64,000 nt of DNA from Hyphomicrobium_A sp963812795. GTDB lineage: Bacteria > Pseudomonadota > Alphaproteobacteria > Rhizobiales > Hyphomicrobiaceae. How positions within the stretch are numbered: position 1 is the stretch's first letter; every line of letters starts with the position of its first letter. Below the pieces are notes generated by a model. It saw only the letters and a list, made by a program, of their open reading frames with translations, made no database searches and was not told the DNA's origin. The stretch lies in contig CAWEWG010000017.1 in assembly GCA_963812795.1 (NCBI GenBank), positions 310,001 to 374,000 of the forward strand. Direction: 5' to 3'. The translations under genes and the position numbers were made by a program. This document shows positions 1-8,648 of this stretch, one piece after another.

Positions 1-239
1 CAACAACATCAGCCCCATAAATCCGGACTAGCGAGCGGTGCTGCGCGGCATCGCCGCGCGTGAACCTCTCGCCGCCTGCGGCGTTCGCCCATAGGGCCCT
101 CAATCAATGGAGATCAGCCAAAATCCAATAGTATCCGGTTCAGTTGCCGATGACGCATGTCAAAGGTTCGCCACCAGCCGAGGCTTACTCTCGACCGGAA
201 ATTCGATGGCTTACGTGACGTCACGAACGGAGAGAACGA
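1..239. other. Upstream edge, no assignable gene
   Basis: A forward frame runs from the left edge to a TAG at 29-31 and could be the last nine codons of a gene lying outside the window, but nine residues identify nothing. The remainder up to 239 is a leader for the gene starting at 240. I see no tRNA or convincing promoter here. Confidence 0.3.
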
Positions 240-812
240 ATGGAAAGACCCCTGCAGATTGCCTTCAAGAACGTGGAAAGCTCGGCATCGCTGGAGACAC
301 TGATCCGCGAGCGGGTGGAGCGGCTGCAGCGCTTTCACCCGCACATTACTGGAGCGCGCGTCGTCGTCGAGGTGCCGCACCGCAGCCCCGAAAGCGGCAA
401 GCTGCCGCTCGGTATCGCCGTCGAGATCGATATCCCGGGGCGCAATACCGTCATCGCCAAGGGGGAGCAGGATCGCCGCGAGTTGAAGGGTGACCGCTCC
501 GCCATCGTAAACCGCGTTTTCGAGGCGGCCGAGCGCCAGCTCGAGCAGATCTCCGCCATCCGCAAGGGCGAGGTGAAGCAGCACGGCTCTGTCGGCGACA
601 CCGGGATCGTCGTACGCATCTTCCCCGAGCAGCACTACGGCTTCATCGAGGTGAAGGATTCGCCCGACCTGTATTTCTCTAGTGATGTCGTCGGCAATGG
701 GTCCTTCGAGCACATCAAGGTCGGCGCGCTCGTGCACGTGACGCGCGCCTCGAGCGAGGGCCCGATGGGCCCGCAGGCAAGCTCGGTCAAGCTCGTCGGC
801 GCCCGCTCTTAG
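240..812 (+). CDS. HPF/RaiA-type ribosome-associated protein with C-terminal cold-shock domain
   Basis: A 190-residue cytoplasmic protein with two modules. Residues 1-110 or so resemble the S30AE (HPF/RaiA) fold that sits in the decoding centre of idle ribosomes. Residues about 118-187 look like a cold-shock beta-barrel with an aromatic RNA-binding patch (HYGFIEV, DLYFSSD). The ATG at 240 follows a purine-rich GAGAGAACGA. The role inferred from the family is ribosome protection or translation control under stress. The usual hpf gene between rpoN and ptsN is missing at 8.2-8.6 kb, so this copy could partly cover that function; this is inference. The fold assignment is by pattern only. Confidence 0.8.
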   Translation: MERPLQIAFKNVESSASLETLIRERVERLQRFHPHITGARVVVEVPHRSPESGKLPLGIAVEIDIPGRNTVIAKGEQDRRELKGDRSAIVNRVFEAAERQLEQISAIRKGEVKQHGSVGDTGIVVRIFPEQHYGFIEVKDSPDLYFSSDVVGNGSFEHIKVGALVHVTRASSEGPMGPQASSVKLVGARS

Positions 813-895
813 GCCTTCACGCTGTGGCCATCATGCATCCGTCGCTATCCCCGGGCATGCTAAGGAGGTCCAAGGACGAATAGGGGAGGGACCGG

Positions 896-2279
896 ATGCT
901 GAATACCACGCCCCACCGGCGGCTGCAGGATGACCTTGCGGCCGTCGAGCAAGTCGCGGCGCGACCGGCGACGACGGCGAAGGAGCTGGCGGCCAATCTC
1001 ACCGAGCTCTACGACGCGACGTTCAACATCAACTTCGAGCGCTACGATGTGCAGACGCTGGTGGCCTCGGCACCCGACATTGCGCGCACCGTGTTTGCCA
1101 TGCGCTTGCGGCTTGCGCGACCAAGTGGCCGATTGGCATGCGCGCGGCTTCCTGACGCTCGCCGGCCAGCGGGCGCTGCGCAACGCGCTGCGTATCGCGC
1201 GCTACGCCACCGACATGCTGGGCGAGATCAACATCCGCTACGCGCAGCTCGGCCCCGGCGAGAAAACGTTGCGCGGCTTCAGCGGCCGGAACATGAACAC
1301 GCTGCTCAATCCTGCCTTCGACACCGGCCAAGACGTCGACTTCCGCTCGGGCGACCTGCTGCTGATGCGCGGCATGCATCACAACAGCGCCGCCATCGCT
1401 CGCATCGGTGACGTCGACAGCCAGTTCAGCCATCTCGCCATCGTGCATACCGACGAGAGCGGCAAGCACTGGGTGGTCGAGGCGCTGATCGAGGAAGGGT
1501 CGGTGATCAACCCGCTGTCCTACACGCTGACGCACGGCCTCGGTCGTTGCGTTTTGTTTCGGCACCGGGACAAGCAGCTCGCTGCGCGGGCCGCCGCGCT
1601 GATCCACGACGTCGTGCGCCGTTCGGGCGAGAAGGGCGGCAAGCACATCTGGTACGATTTCACCATGGAGCTTGACGGCGACAACGAGCTGTTCTGCTCC
1701 AAGCTGGTGCGCAAGGCGTTCGCTCTCGCGAGCGAAAAGAAAGTGGTGCTGCCGACGTTCTCGACGCGCTTCGATATGAAGAACCGCGACTTCGTCGACC
1801 GCATCGGCGTCACCGCGAGGGAGACGTTCGCCCCGGCCGACATCGAGCTCGAGCCGGATTTCGACCTCGTCGCCGAATGGCAGGACTACCGCGTCACCTC
1901 GCGACTGCGCCTGCAGGACCTGCTCATGGACCGCTTGTTCCTATGGATGGAGCAGTACGGCTATCGCTTCCGCGAGGATCTGCCGATCAAGATGATCGGC
2001 TATTTCGGCGAGCTTTCGGGAAAGCTGTCGACGCGCGCCAAAAATCTCATCGCCGACGTCGTGCCGAAGGTGCCGCCCAACATGCGCCGCTCGACCATCC
2101 AGGCGGTGGCCATGCTGCATCGAACGGCGGAGCCGCTGCTCGCGGAACTGCAGGCGATGGAGCGGCGGAGCATCGATCGCAGCGGGCGGCCGCTACATGC
2201 GCGCGAGGTCTACGACTTCCTCGAGGGCAAGCGGCAGGCGTCGAACGGCGAGATCGGCTACCTCGTCGGCCAGGCATGA
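896..2279 (+). CDS. YiiX/YebB-like NlpC/P60-family cysteine hydrolase (one frame change)
   Basis: The central region (about residues 145-300) matches the permuted papain-like YiiX fold: a SGDLLLMRG entry motif, a histidine in FSHLAIVH and a C-terminal catalytic-type cysteine in ELFCSKLV. The family consists of putative amidases or peptidases of unclear substrate. The start at 896 follows GGGGAGGGA and gives the N-terminus MLNTTPHRRL. The frame changes once near 1110-1120: the first about 70 residues read in the 896 frame, the rest one base later, consistent with one extra base. Its 3' end overlaps the opposite-strand gene by 22 bases, tail to tail. There is no clear signal peptide. The substrate is unknown. 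Confidence 0.75.
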
Positions 2280-3841
2280 ACCGTCGAGCCCCAACCGCCG
2301 TATGAGGCGGAGCGGGCGGCCGGCAGGCCGTCGTCGAGCGCACGTTCCAGTGCCAGGGCTCCGGCCCTGTCGGCGATCGCTTCCGGAATGATCCAGGCGC
2401 GATAGCCCGTCGAGACGACCGCCGAGGCGCAGGCGAGTTGCCCGCCGGTCGCATCACATGACCGGTCAGCCTCGATGGCGCGCGTCTCGCGCCGGTCGTG
2501 CCGCAGGAAGCCCATGTCCACCGGTTGGATGGCGGTCATCGGACCCGACAGCGTGATGCCGCGGAACACGCAGGTGGTCTGGTTGCGGCAGGGGCCGGCG
2601 TTGCGGCCGAGGGTGTTGCCGGGGCCGAGCGCCTTGGCGCGCCGCATGACGCTGGCGGGGGCTGCGGCGCCGTTGCTCACATAGCAGTCGTTGCCGACGC
2701 AGAGGACAGGATTGGCGGTCATGCGGTGTCCCCCGAAACCGTGCCGGCGCGGCTGCATGATGATGAGTACCGTGACGCGCTGCGGGTAGGTCGCCTGAGC
2801 GGTCGCCGGCGTGTCGATAAACGGCGAGGGCTCCAGCTCGGGTCGCGGGCCACCGAGAGTTGAGCGGGCTTCGTGGTTGCGCTCGCGCGCCTCGCGGGCG
2901 AGGCGAAATTTATCCGCGATGCGCTGGGCTTCACGCTCGCGCTCCATTTCCAACGCGGTGCGCTGCTGAGCGTCCTCGTACTCCTTGATGCGGCGTTGCT
3001 CGGCGACGCGGGCCTCTTCCTCGGCGCGACGGCTCCGCTCTGCTATGCGCTCTTCTTCTGCGCGCCGCTGCGCTTCGGCAACGCGCGCCTCTTCGGCCTT
3101 GCGCGCGGCTTCGGCTTCCTCGGCTTGCCGCTTAATTTCGGCAAGGCGGGCTTCCTCCGACTTGCGCCGTGCCTCGGCCTCATCGGCTTGCCGCTTAGCC
3201 TCGGCGACACGCGCTTCTTCAGCCTTCTTTTCCCCAGCGACGCGACGCGCCTCCGCCTCGCGTGCCGCTTGCCGCTCGGCTTCTGCCTGCTTCTCGGCAG
3301 CGACGCGACGCTCCTCATCGAGGCGCCTTTCTTCGGCGATACGCGCCTCCTCGACCTCGCGCTGCAGGCGTGCCGCCTCGGCGCTGCGCTCGGCTTCCGC
3401 CTGACGCTCCATCTCTGCTTTCTGCTTCTGGGCTTCCTCGGCGAGCTTCTGCGCGTCTTCGCGCGCGGCTTGGCGCTCGGCCTCGATCAGCTTTTCTTCG
3501 CGCGCCTGATCGTGCTCGCGACGTGCCTCGGCTTCCTCCTTGGCAGCACGCAGCATCTCCGCTTCGTCGGCAGCACGCCGGTCGGCGGCAGCCTTCTTAG
3601 CGGCCTCCGCCTGCTTCTTGGCCTCGGCCTGCGCTTTGGCGCGTATTTTGGCGGCCTTGGCTTCCTCGTTGCGCTTAGATTCTTCGCCGGCCCGCGAGAA
3701 CTTGTCGGCTAGCGCATGCGCAGCGTCGTCGTTTGCGGCGGCGAATTCGGGGCTATACATCCAGCTCATCAACGCCACGGCGCACGCCGCGCCACGACTG
3801 AGGCCACTCGCTGCCGATCGCATAACGTCCTCGCCAATCAA
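2258..3841 (-). CDS. Secreted alanine/glutamate/arginine-rich coiled-coil protein with cysteine-containing C-terminal domain
   Basis: A 527-residue protein with an N-terminal signal peptide ending near EFAAANDD. From about residue 35 to 325 the composition is almost entirely A, E, R, K and Q in heptad-like repeats (AEAKRQADEAEARRK type), predicting a very long helix or coiled coil. The last 170 residues change character and form a domain with several cysteines (CVGNDCYVS, CRNQTTC, CDATGGQLAC), probably disulphide-bonded in the periplasm. The layout suggests a periplasmic or envelope spacer with a globular head, a little like TolA without a membrane anchor. I do not recognise the family. The repetitive region produces long meaningless frames on the other strand. 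Confidence 0.8.
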   Translation of the reverse strand: MIGEDVMRSAASGLSRGAACAVALMSWMYSPEFAAANDDAAHALADKFSRAGEESKRNEEAKAAKIRAKAQAEAKKQAEAAKKAAADRRAADEAEMLRAAKEEAEARREHDQAREEKLIEAERQAAREDAQKLAEEAQKQKAEMERQAEAERSAEAARLQREVEEARIAEERRLDEERRVAAEKQAEAERQAAREAEARRVAGEKKAEEARVAEAKRQADEAEARRKSEEARLAEIKRQAEEAEAARKAEEARVAEAQRRAEEERIAERSRRAEEEARVAEQRRIKEYEDAQQRTALEMEREREAQRIADKFRLAREARERNHEARSTLGGPRPELEPSPFIDTPATAQATYPQRVTVLIIMQPRRHGFGGHRMTANPVLCVGNDCYVSNGAAAPASVMRRAKALGPGNTLGRNAGPCRNQTTCVFRGITLSGPMTAIQPVDMGFLRHDRRETRAIEADRSCDATGGQLACASAVVSTGYRAWIIPEAIADRAGALALERALDDGLPAARSASYGGWGSTVHAWPTR

Positions 3842-3969
3842 ATCCGGTGCGGGAGCCGGGGCGCTCCCAATGTCGCGGCAAAAGCGCGACTGGATTTCGC
3901 CAATAAAGCGGGGCGCGCTTGAACGGCGGCTGAACGCGCCCGTTCAAGTTGGGACAACTGTGGAGGAGG

Positions 3970-4845
3970 TCAGCGATTTCGTTGTTCAGCGAAGATGGCG
4001 CGCAGGCCCTCCCGATAGGTAGGGAATTGCAGAGCGACGCCAAGCTCTTGCCGCAGGCGGTCGTTGCGGATGCGCTTGTTGTCGGCATAGAAGCTGGCCG
4101 CCATCGGCGAGAGCTGCGCGTCCTCGAAGGGCACCTCCGGCGGTGGCGGCATGTGCAACAGCTCGGCGGCAAAGGTGATGACATCCTGCGGGGGTGCTGG
4201 CTCGTCGTCGGTGACGTTGTAGATCTGCTCGGCGCCGCATCCAGCGATGCCTGCGATGACCGCCGCGGCGATGTCGTCGACATGGATACGGTTGAAGACC
4301 TGACCCGGCTTGACGACGCGGTGCGCATTGCCCTCGCGCAGGCGGTCGATGGCGCTGCGTCCGGGACCGTAGATGCCGGCAAGGCGGAAGATTTGCGTGC
4401 GGGTCGAACGGCGCGCGCCGAGCGCCAGCCAGTCCTGCTCGGCGGCGATGCGGCGACGCCCGCGTGCCGATGTGGGCTCGGCGGGCATCGTCTCGTCGAT
4501 CCATGCGCCTTGGCTGTCGCCGTATACGCCCACCGTAGATAGGTAGCCCATCCAGTCCAGCGATAGGGCCCGCGCGAGGTCGCCGGCGTAGTGGCGCAGC
4601 ACGGGATCGCCGTCGGCATCGGGTGGCGCCGAGGCGAGCACGTGCGTGGCGCGCGCCAGCTCCTCCGCAACGCCAGCGCCTGGGCCAGAGCCATCGAAGA
4701 GGAAGGCGCCGTAGCCTTGCGCTGCGATATTCTCGACGCCCTCGGCTGTTCGCGCCGTCCCGGCCACGCGCCAGCCCCGCCTGGCGAGGCGCTGCGCGAC
4801 GCGCTGCGCGGTGTAGCCGAGCCCGAAGCAGAACAGGCGGCTCAT
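3970..4845 (-). CDS. NAD(P)-dependent epimerase/dehydratase-like protein (YeeZ type)
   Basis: A 291-residue Rossmann-fold protein of the extended SDR group. The N-terminal nucleotide-binding motif is FGLGYTAQRVA, a one-domain variant of GxGxxG. Further recognisable segments are STVGVYGD, RLAGIYGPGRSAID and FNRIHVDD, as in YeeZ-like SDR proteins. The ATG overlaps the queG stop (ATGA at 4842-4845), so the two are translationally coupled. A strict YxxxK pair is not obvious, so the reaction is uncertain. A nucleotide-sugar or cell-envelope role is possible but not shown. Confidence 0.85.
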   Translation of the reverse strand: MSRLFCFGLGYTAQRVAQRLARRGWRVAGTARTAEGVENIAAQGYGAFLFDGSGPGAGVAEELARATHVLASAPPDADGDPVLRHYAGDLARALSLDWMGYLSTVGVYGDSQGAWIDETMPAEPTSARGRRRIAAEQDWLALGARRSTRTQIFRLAGIYGPGRSAIDRLREGNAHRVVKPGQVFNRIHVDDIAAAVIAGIAGCGAEQIYNVTDDEPAPPQDVITFAAELLHMPPPPEVPFEDAQLSPMAASFYADNKRIRNDRLRQELGVALQFPTYREGLRAIFAEQRNR

Positions 4846-5966
4846 ACTGCGGCTACCGCGTGCCATTCGGCGCGCACATCGCTGTCGCCCTCGCGGGCGA
4901 GGTGCTTGCGGCGCACGCCTTCGCCGATGCCGTCGCCGGCGAGTTGGCGCATCGCCCATACGGACATGGCGCGCACCAGCGGCGAAGCATCGCCAAGCAG
5001 CGCCTCGATGTGCGGCAGCAGGCTGGCGTCGCCCGAGTTGCCGGCGGCGATGAGTACGTTGCGCACAAAGCGGTCGCGTCCGGTGCGCTTCACCGGCGTT
5101 CCGGCAAAGCGGGCGCGGAACTTCGCATCGTCGAGCTGCAGCAGCTCGGCGAGCGGCGGGTTGTCGGTTTCCGCCCGTGCGTGAAAGCGGGCTTCGCGCG
5201 CTGCGGCGGCGAACTTGTTCCACGGGCACACGGCGAGGCAGTCGTCGCAGCCGAACACGCGGTTGCCCATCGGGCGGCGGAACTCGGCAGGGATGTGTCC
5301 CTTGTGCTCGATCGACAGGTAGGCGAGGCAGCGGCGCGCATCGAGCTGATACGGCGCCGGGAATGCTGCCGTCGGGCAGACGTCGAGGCAGCGACGGCAA
5401 CTGCCGCAGTGGTCTTCCTCCGGGGCGTCGAGCGGCAGATCGGCGGTGGTGAAGATGGCGCCGAGAAATAGCCACGAGCCATGCTCGCGCGAGACCAGCA
5501 TGGTGTTCTTGCCCTGCCAGCCGAGGCCGGCGGCGGCGGCGAGCGGCTTTTCCATCACCGGCGCGGTGTCGACGAAGACTTTGACTTCTGAGCCGCTCTC
5601 GCCGGCGAGCCGCGACGCGAGCTGCTTCAGCTTGCCCTTGAGGATGTCGTGGTAGTCCTTGCCCTGCGCGTAGACGGAGATGGCGCCGCGCATTGGATGA
5701 TCCAACGCCTCGAGCGGATTGGTCTCGGGTGCGTAACTCATGCCCAACATGACGATCGAGCGCACATCGGGCCACAGACTTTGCGGGCTGCGCCGCCGCT
5801 CGGCGTGCGTCGCCATCCATTCCATGTCCCCATGGCGGCCGGCGGCGAGAAATTCGCCAAGGCGCTCGCCGGCGGCGCGCGCGGCATCGGGCGAGGTCAC
5901 GCGCACGGCGTCAAAGCCGAGCGCTGCCGCCTCGCGCACCAGCATCTGCTTGAGCGCTGCGGTCAC
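4842..5966 (-). CDS. queG: Epoxyqueuosine reductase QueG
   Basis: A 374-residue cytoplasmic enzyme that reduces epoxyqueuosine to queuosine in tRNA, the last step of Q synthesis, using cobalamin and two [4Fe-4S] clusters. The two ferredoxin-type cysteine motifs are visible as CGSCRRCLDVCP and CDDCLAVCP around residues 188-250. A HEAT-like C-terminal region follows (LIAAGNSGDASLLPHIEALL). Length and motif order fit the family. The gene is followed with an ATGA overlap by the epimerase-like gene and preceded by a GST gene ten bases away, so all three probably share a transcript. Other queuosine genes are not in this window. Confidence 0.96.
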   Translation of the reverse strand: MTAALKQMLVREAAALGFDAVRVTSPDAARAAGERLGEFLAAGRHGDMEWMATHAERRRSPQSLWPDVRSIVMLGMSYAPETNPLEALDHPMRGAISVYAQGKDYHDILKGKLKQLASRLAGESGSEVKVFVDTAPVMEKPLAAAAGLGWQGKNTMLVSREHGSWLFLGAIFTTADLPLDAPEEDHCGSCRRCLDVCPTAAFPAPYQLDARRCLAYLSIEHKGHIPAEFRRPMGNRVFGCDDCLAVCPWNKFAAAAREARFHARAETDNPPLAELLQLDDAKFRARFAGTPVKRTGRDRFVRNVLIAAGNSGDASLLPHIEALLGDASPLVRAMSVWAMRQLAGDGIGEGVRRKHLAREGDSDVRAEWHAVAAV

Positions 5967-5976
5967 GGCACGGCCG

Positions 5977-6682
5977 TCAGAAATCGAGGTTGGCGTAGTG
6001 CGCTGCGGGCTGCACGCCGGCTACGCGATCGGCCAAAAGCGTACGGAACGCACGCCGCGACTTGAGGCGCGCGTACCAGACCTTGGCGGCTGCGTATTCC
6101 TCCCATGGCACTTCGCCCAGATAGTCGACCGACGACAGATGCGCGGCGGCGGCGAGATCGGCGAACGACAGATCCTCGCCCGCCAGCCAGCGCCGGCGGT
6201 CCGCCAGATAGCTGATATAGCTCATATGGTAGCGCAGGTTGTTGCGTATGGCGCGCAGGAAGTCCACATCGGGCGTCGCTGCCGCAGCCGGCTGCAGGCG
6301 TGCGTAAACCTTCTCCTGCAGCAACTCGTGCGTCACCTCGCGGTTGAACTTGCCGTTGAACCAGTCGATCAGCCGGCGGGTCTCCGCGCGCTGGGCGCGG
6401 TCGCCGGGCAGCAGCGGGAAGGATTTCGACCTCGTCGCCCTCGGGAGCGGCGGTCGCCGTCCCCTCGGCCAGGTATTCGGAGATGGCGTAAACGCCGCAC
6501 AGCGCCGCCTCCCCCTCCACCTGCAGCACGGGAAGCTCGCCGGCCGGGTTAAGGGCGAGAAACTCCGGCCGCCATTCCCACGGGCGCTCATCGACGAGCT
6601 CAACGTCGATGTTCAGCTCGGCCAGCGCGAGGCGCACGGCGCGCGAGAAAGGGCAAAGCCGGAACTGGGTCAGCGTGTGCAT
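5977..6682 (-). CDS. Glutathione S-transferase family protein (one frame change)
   Basis: The N-terminal thioredoxin-like half is clear (CPFSRAVRLAL, ALNPAGELPVL), with a cysteine at the usual GSH-site position. The helical C-terminal half is equally clear (AEDLSFADLAAAAHLSSVDYLG region). The two halves lie in frames one base apart. The switch is near 6415-6430, where removal of one base restores a continuous protein of about 234 residues. The ATG at 6682 starts MHTLTQFRLCPF. The gene lies ten bases upstream of queG on the same strand. The substrate cannot be assigned. I regard the frame change as a probable sequence error rather than gene decay. Confidence 0.85.
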
Positions 6683-6858
6683 TGATTGATGTGACGGTTT
6701 GTTATTCTTGATGTCGGCGCAGCACCGCTCCTAAGGCGGGCGGAGCAATAAGACAATCGCCCCGTGTGGCGCGGAAGTGGCACTGCGGGTATGTAAATCC
6801 TGCTAATCCTCGCCGCCGCACAGAAAAACCCGCCGCACAAACACACACGGGGCCACCG

Positions 6859-7683
6859 ATGCCGATTTGGGAAGTGATCCTGCTTGGCCTGATCGAAGGA
6901 TTGACCGAGTTCCTTCCCGTGTCGTCGACCGGCCATCTGCTGCTCACCGAGCATTTCCTCGGCATCTGCACGCCGGGCAAGACCTTCGAGGTCTTGATCC
7001 AGCTCGGTGCCATCCTCGCCATCCTCTCGGTCTATTCCGTCAAGCTGACGCGTATCGCCATGGCGATACCGTACGATCCGCGCGCGCGCCGCTTCGTCCT
7101 CAGCGTGCTGCTGGCGTTCCTGCCGGCGGCGGTGATCGGCGTCCTCGCGCACGATTTCATCAAGACGGTGCTGTTCGAGACGCCGATGCTCATCGCCGTC
7201 ATGCTGATCGTCGGTGGCGTCGTGCTGCTGATCGTCGATCGCATGCAGCTCGCCGTCCGCTACGACAACGCGATGGATTTTCCACCCGCCCTCGCCTTCA
7301 AGATCGGGCTTCTGCAGTGCCTTGCCATGATCCCCGGCGTGTCACGCTCGGGCGCCACCATCGTCGGCGCCATGCTGCTGGGAACCGACAAGCGCTCGGC
7401 GGCGGAGTTCTCATTCTTCCTCGCCATGCCGACCATGGCCGGCGCCTTCAGCTACGATCTCTACAAGAACTGGTCGATCCTGCAGACAGGCGACATCGCC
7501 AACATCGCCTTGGGATTTGTCACCGCCTTCATCGCCGCGGTGATTGTCGTGCGCTACCTGCTCGACTACGTCAGCCGCCATGGCTTTGCGGTGTTCGGCT
7601 GGTGGCGCATCATCGTCGGCGGCGCCGCGCTGGGCGCCATGCTGGTGCTCGGGCAGACAACGGGCTGCCCGGTCATCCCCTGA
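6859..7683 (+). CDS. uppP: Undecaprenyl-diphosphatase UppP (BacA)
   Basis: A 274-residue integral membrane phosphatase that recycles undecaprenyl pyrophosphate to the monophosphate carrier for peptidoglycan and other envelope polymers. Both signature regions are present: EGLTEFLPVSSTGH near the N-terminus and GVSRSGATI near residue 160, with the catalytic glutamates and arginine. About seven to eight hydrophobic segments are visible. The start at 6859 (MPIWEVIL) is chosen by similarity to the family; an in-frame ATG at 6766 would add an implausible N-terminus. The gene is divergent from the GST gene and convergent with ptsN. Confidence 0.96.
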   Translation: MPIWEVILLGLIEGLTEFLPVSSTGHLLLTEHFLGICTPGKTFEVLIQLGAILAILSVYSVKLTRIAMAIPYDPRARRFVLSVLLAFLPAAVIGVLAHDFIKTVLFETPMLIAVMLIVGGVVLLIVDRMQLAVRYDNAMDFPPALAFKIGLLQCLAMIPGVSRSGATIVGAMLLGTDKRSAAEFSFFLAMPTMAGAFSYDLYKNWSILQTGDIANIALGFVTAFIAAVIVVRYLLDYVSRHGFAVFGWWRIIVGGAALGAMLVLGQTTGCPVIP

Positions 7684-7698
7684 TCGCCGACGCGTTCG

Positions 7699-8163
7699 TC
7701 AGGCAGCGTGTGATGGCACCGGCCGCGTGAGCGCGACGCGCAGACCCGTGACGTCGGGGGCATTGCGCAGCGCGTCGAGCACCGACGGCTCGCGCACGAC
7801 GCGCGAGATGCTGGCCAGAGCTTTCAGATGATCGCCGCTGGCGTGGTCGGGAGCGAGCAGCAGGAAGACGAGATCGACCGGCTCGCCGTCGTGCGATTCA
7901 TAGTCGATGGGATCTTCGAGGCGCGCAAACACGCACAGGATGTTGCGCAGGCCGGTGAGCTTGACGTGCGGCACGGCGATGCCGCGGCCCAGACCCGTCG
8001 AGCCGAGACGCTCGCGTTGCAGCAGCGTGTTGAAGATCTCGCGGAAGTCGAGGCCCGTCCTCTCAGCCGCAATCGTCGCCAACTCCTGCAAGGCGTGCTT
8101 TTTGCTCGTTACCTTGAGCGGCGCAATGATGCCGTCGGGAGCCAGCAGGTCACAGAGATCCAT
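7699..8163 (-). CDS. ptsN: PTS IIA-like nitrogen regulatory protein PtsN (EIIA-Ntr)
   Basis: A 154-residue cytoplasmic phosphoacceptor of the nitrogen-related phosphotransferase system. The phosphorylated histidine lies in GIAVPHVKL, and the N-terminus MDLCDLLAPDGI with VTSKKHALQELA is typical of alphaproteobacterial PtsN. The ATG at 8163 is preferred over an upstream in-frame ATG at 8196 because family members begin here. The gene follows rpoN on the same strand as in other Hyphomicrobiales, but the hpf gene that normally separates them is absent. It probably modulates potassium, carbon or nitrogen regulation through protein contacts. Confidence 0.95.
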   Translation of the reverse strand: MDLCDLLAPDGIIAPLKVTSKKHALQELATIAAERTGLDFREIFNTLLQRERLGSTGLGRGIAVPHVKLTGLRNILCVFARLEDPIDYESHDGEPVDLVFLLLAPDHASGDHLKALASISRVVREPSVLDALRNAPDVTGLRVALTRPVPSHAA

Positions 8164-8648
8164 CGTCAAATCCTGTTCCAACCTGTTGCGAACCATCGGC
8201 GACCGCGTGCCCGTGGGCTGCACGTAGCGCCGGCGACTTTTCCAATTCTACCTTTACCCTCGTGACCCCGCACGTGCCCTCTGCGTCCATTAGCGCCTGT
8301 TATCCCCTCGCTAAGTGGGTCGCCCCGTTGAGAAACCAAAAAGATGGCACTCGCAAGGTCGGCTGCACAGGAAATTTGCAGTTCGCCGCCAGACTTCCTC
8401 AGCTAAAGCACCGGCTTTGCGGGATTTTTAGCCCTCGCAATGGCCTTGCCATGTGCTCTTCGTAGAAAAATGCCCTTCAGCCCCTAGCGCGCCCGGGGTT
8501 GTCCCCAGGCGTTTCGGTGCAAGAACGGGGCCATGCCCTGAGCTGTAAGAGTTGTTGAGGTTCAACTTGCCCGGGGCAAATGCCTCGGGGGTGGCTATAG
8601 AGCAGTCGGCAAGACGAGACAAGTCCGCCTGCCCGTCGGCCTCGCCGC
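8164..8648. other. Intergenic stretch between ptsN and rpoN, without the expected hpf
   Basis: About 485 bases without a supportable gene. Related genomes carry hpf here on the minus strand; I looked for an HPF-like protein in all frames and found none. A GC-rich imperfect inverted repeat near 8490-8512 could weakly terminate rpoN, but there is no T-tract, so I do not call it. Confidence 0.6.

Noticed and set aside
2873..3712. A hydrophobic plus-strand frame that looks like a membrane protein
   Set aside because: It is the complement of the A/E/R-rich coiled-coil repeats of the minus-strand gene; the leucine-rich look is a codon artefact.
8224..8648. A hidden hpf gene between rpoN and ptsN
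   Set aside because: No frame on either strand gives an S30AE-like sequence, even allowing one frame change.
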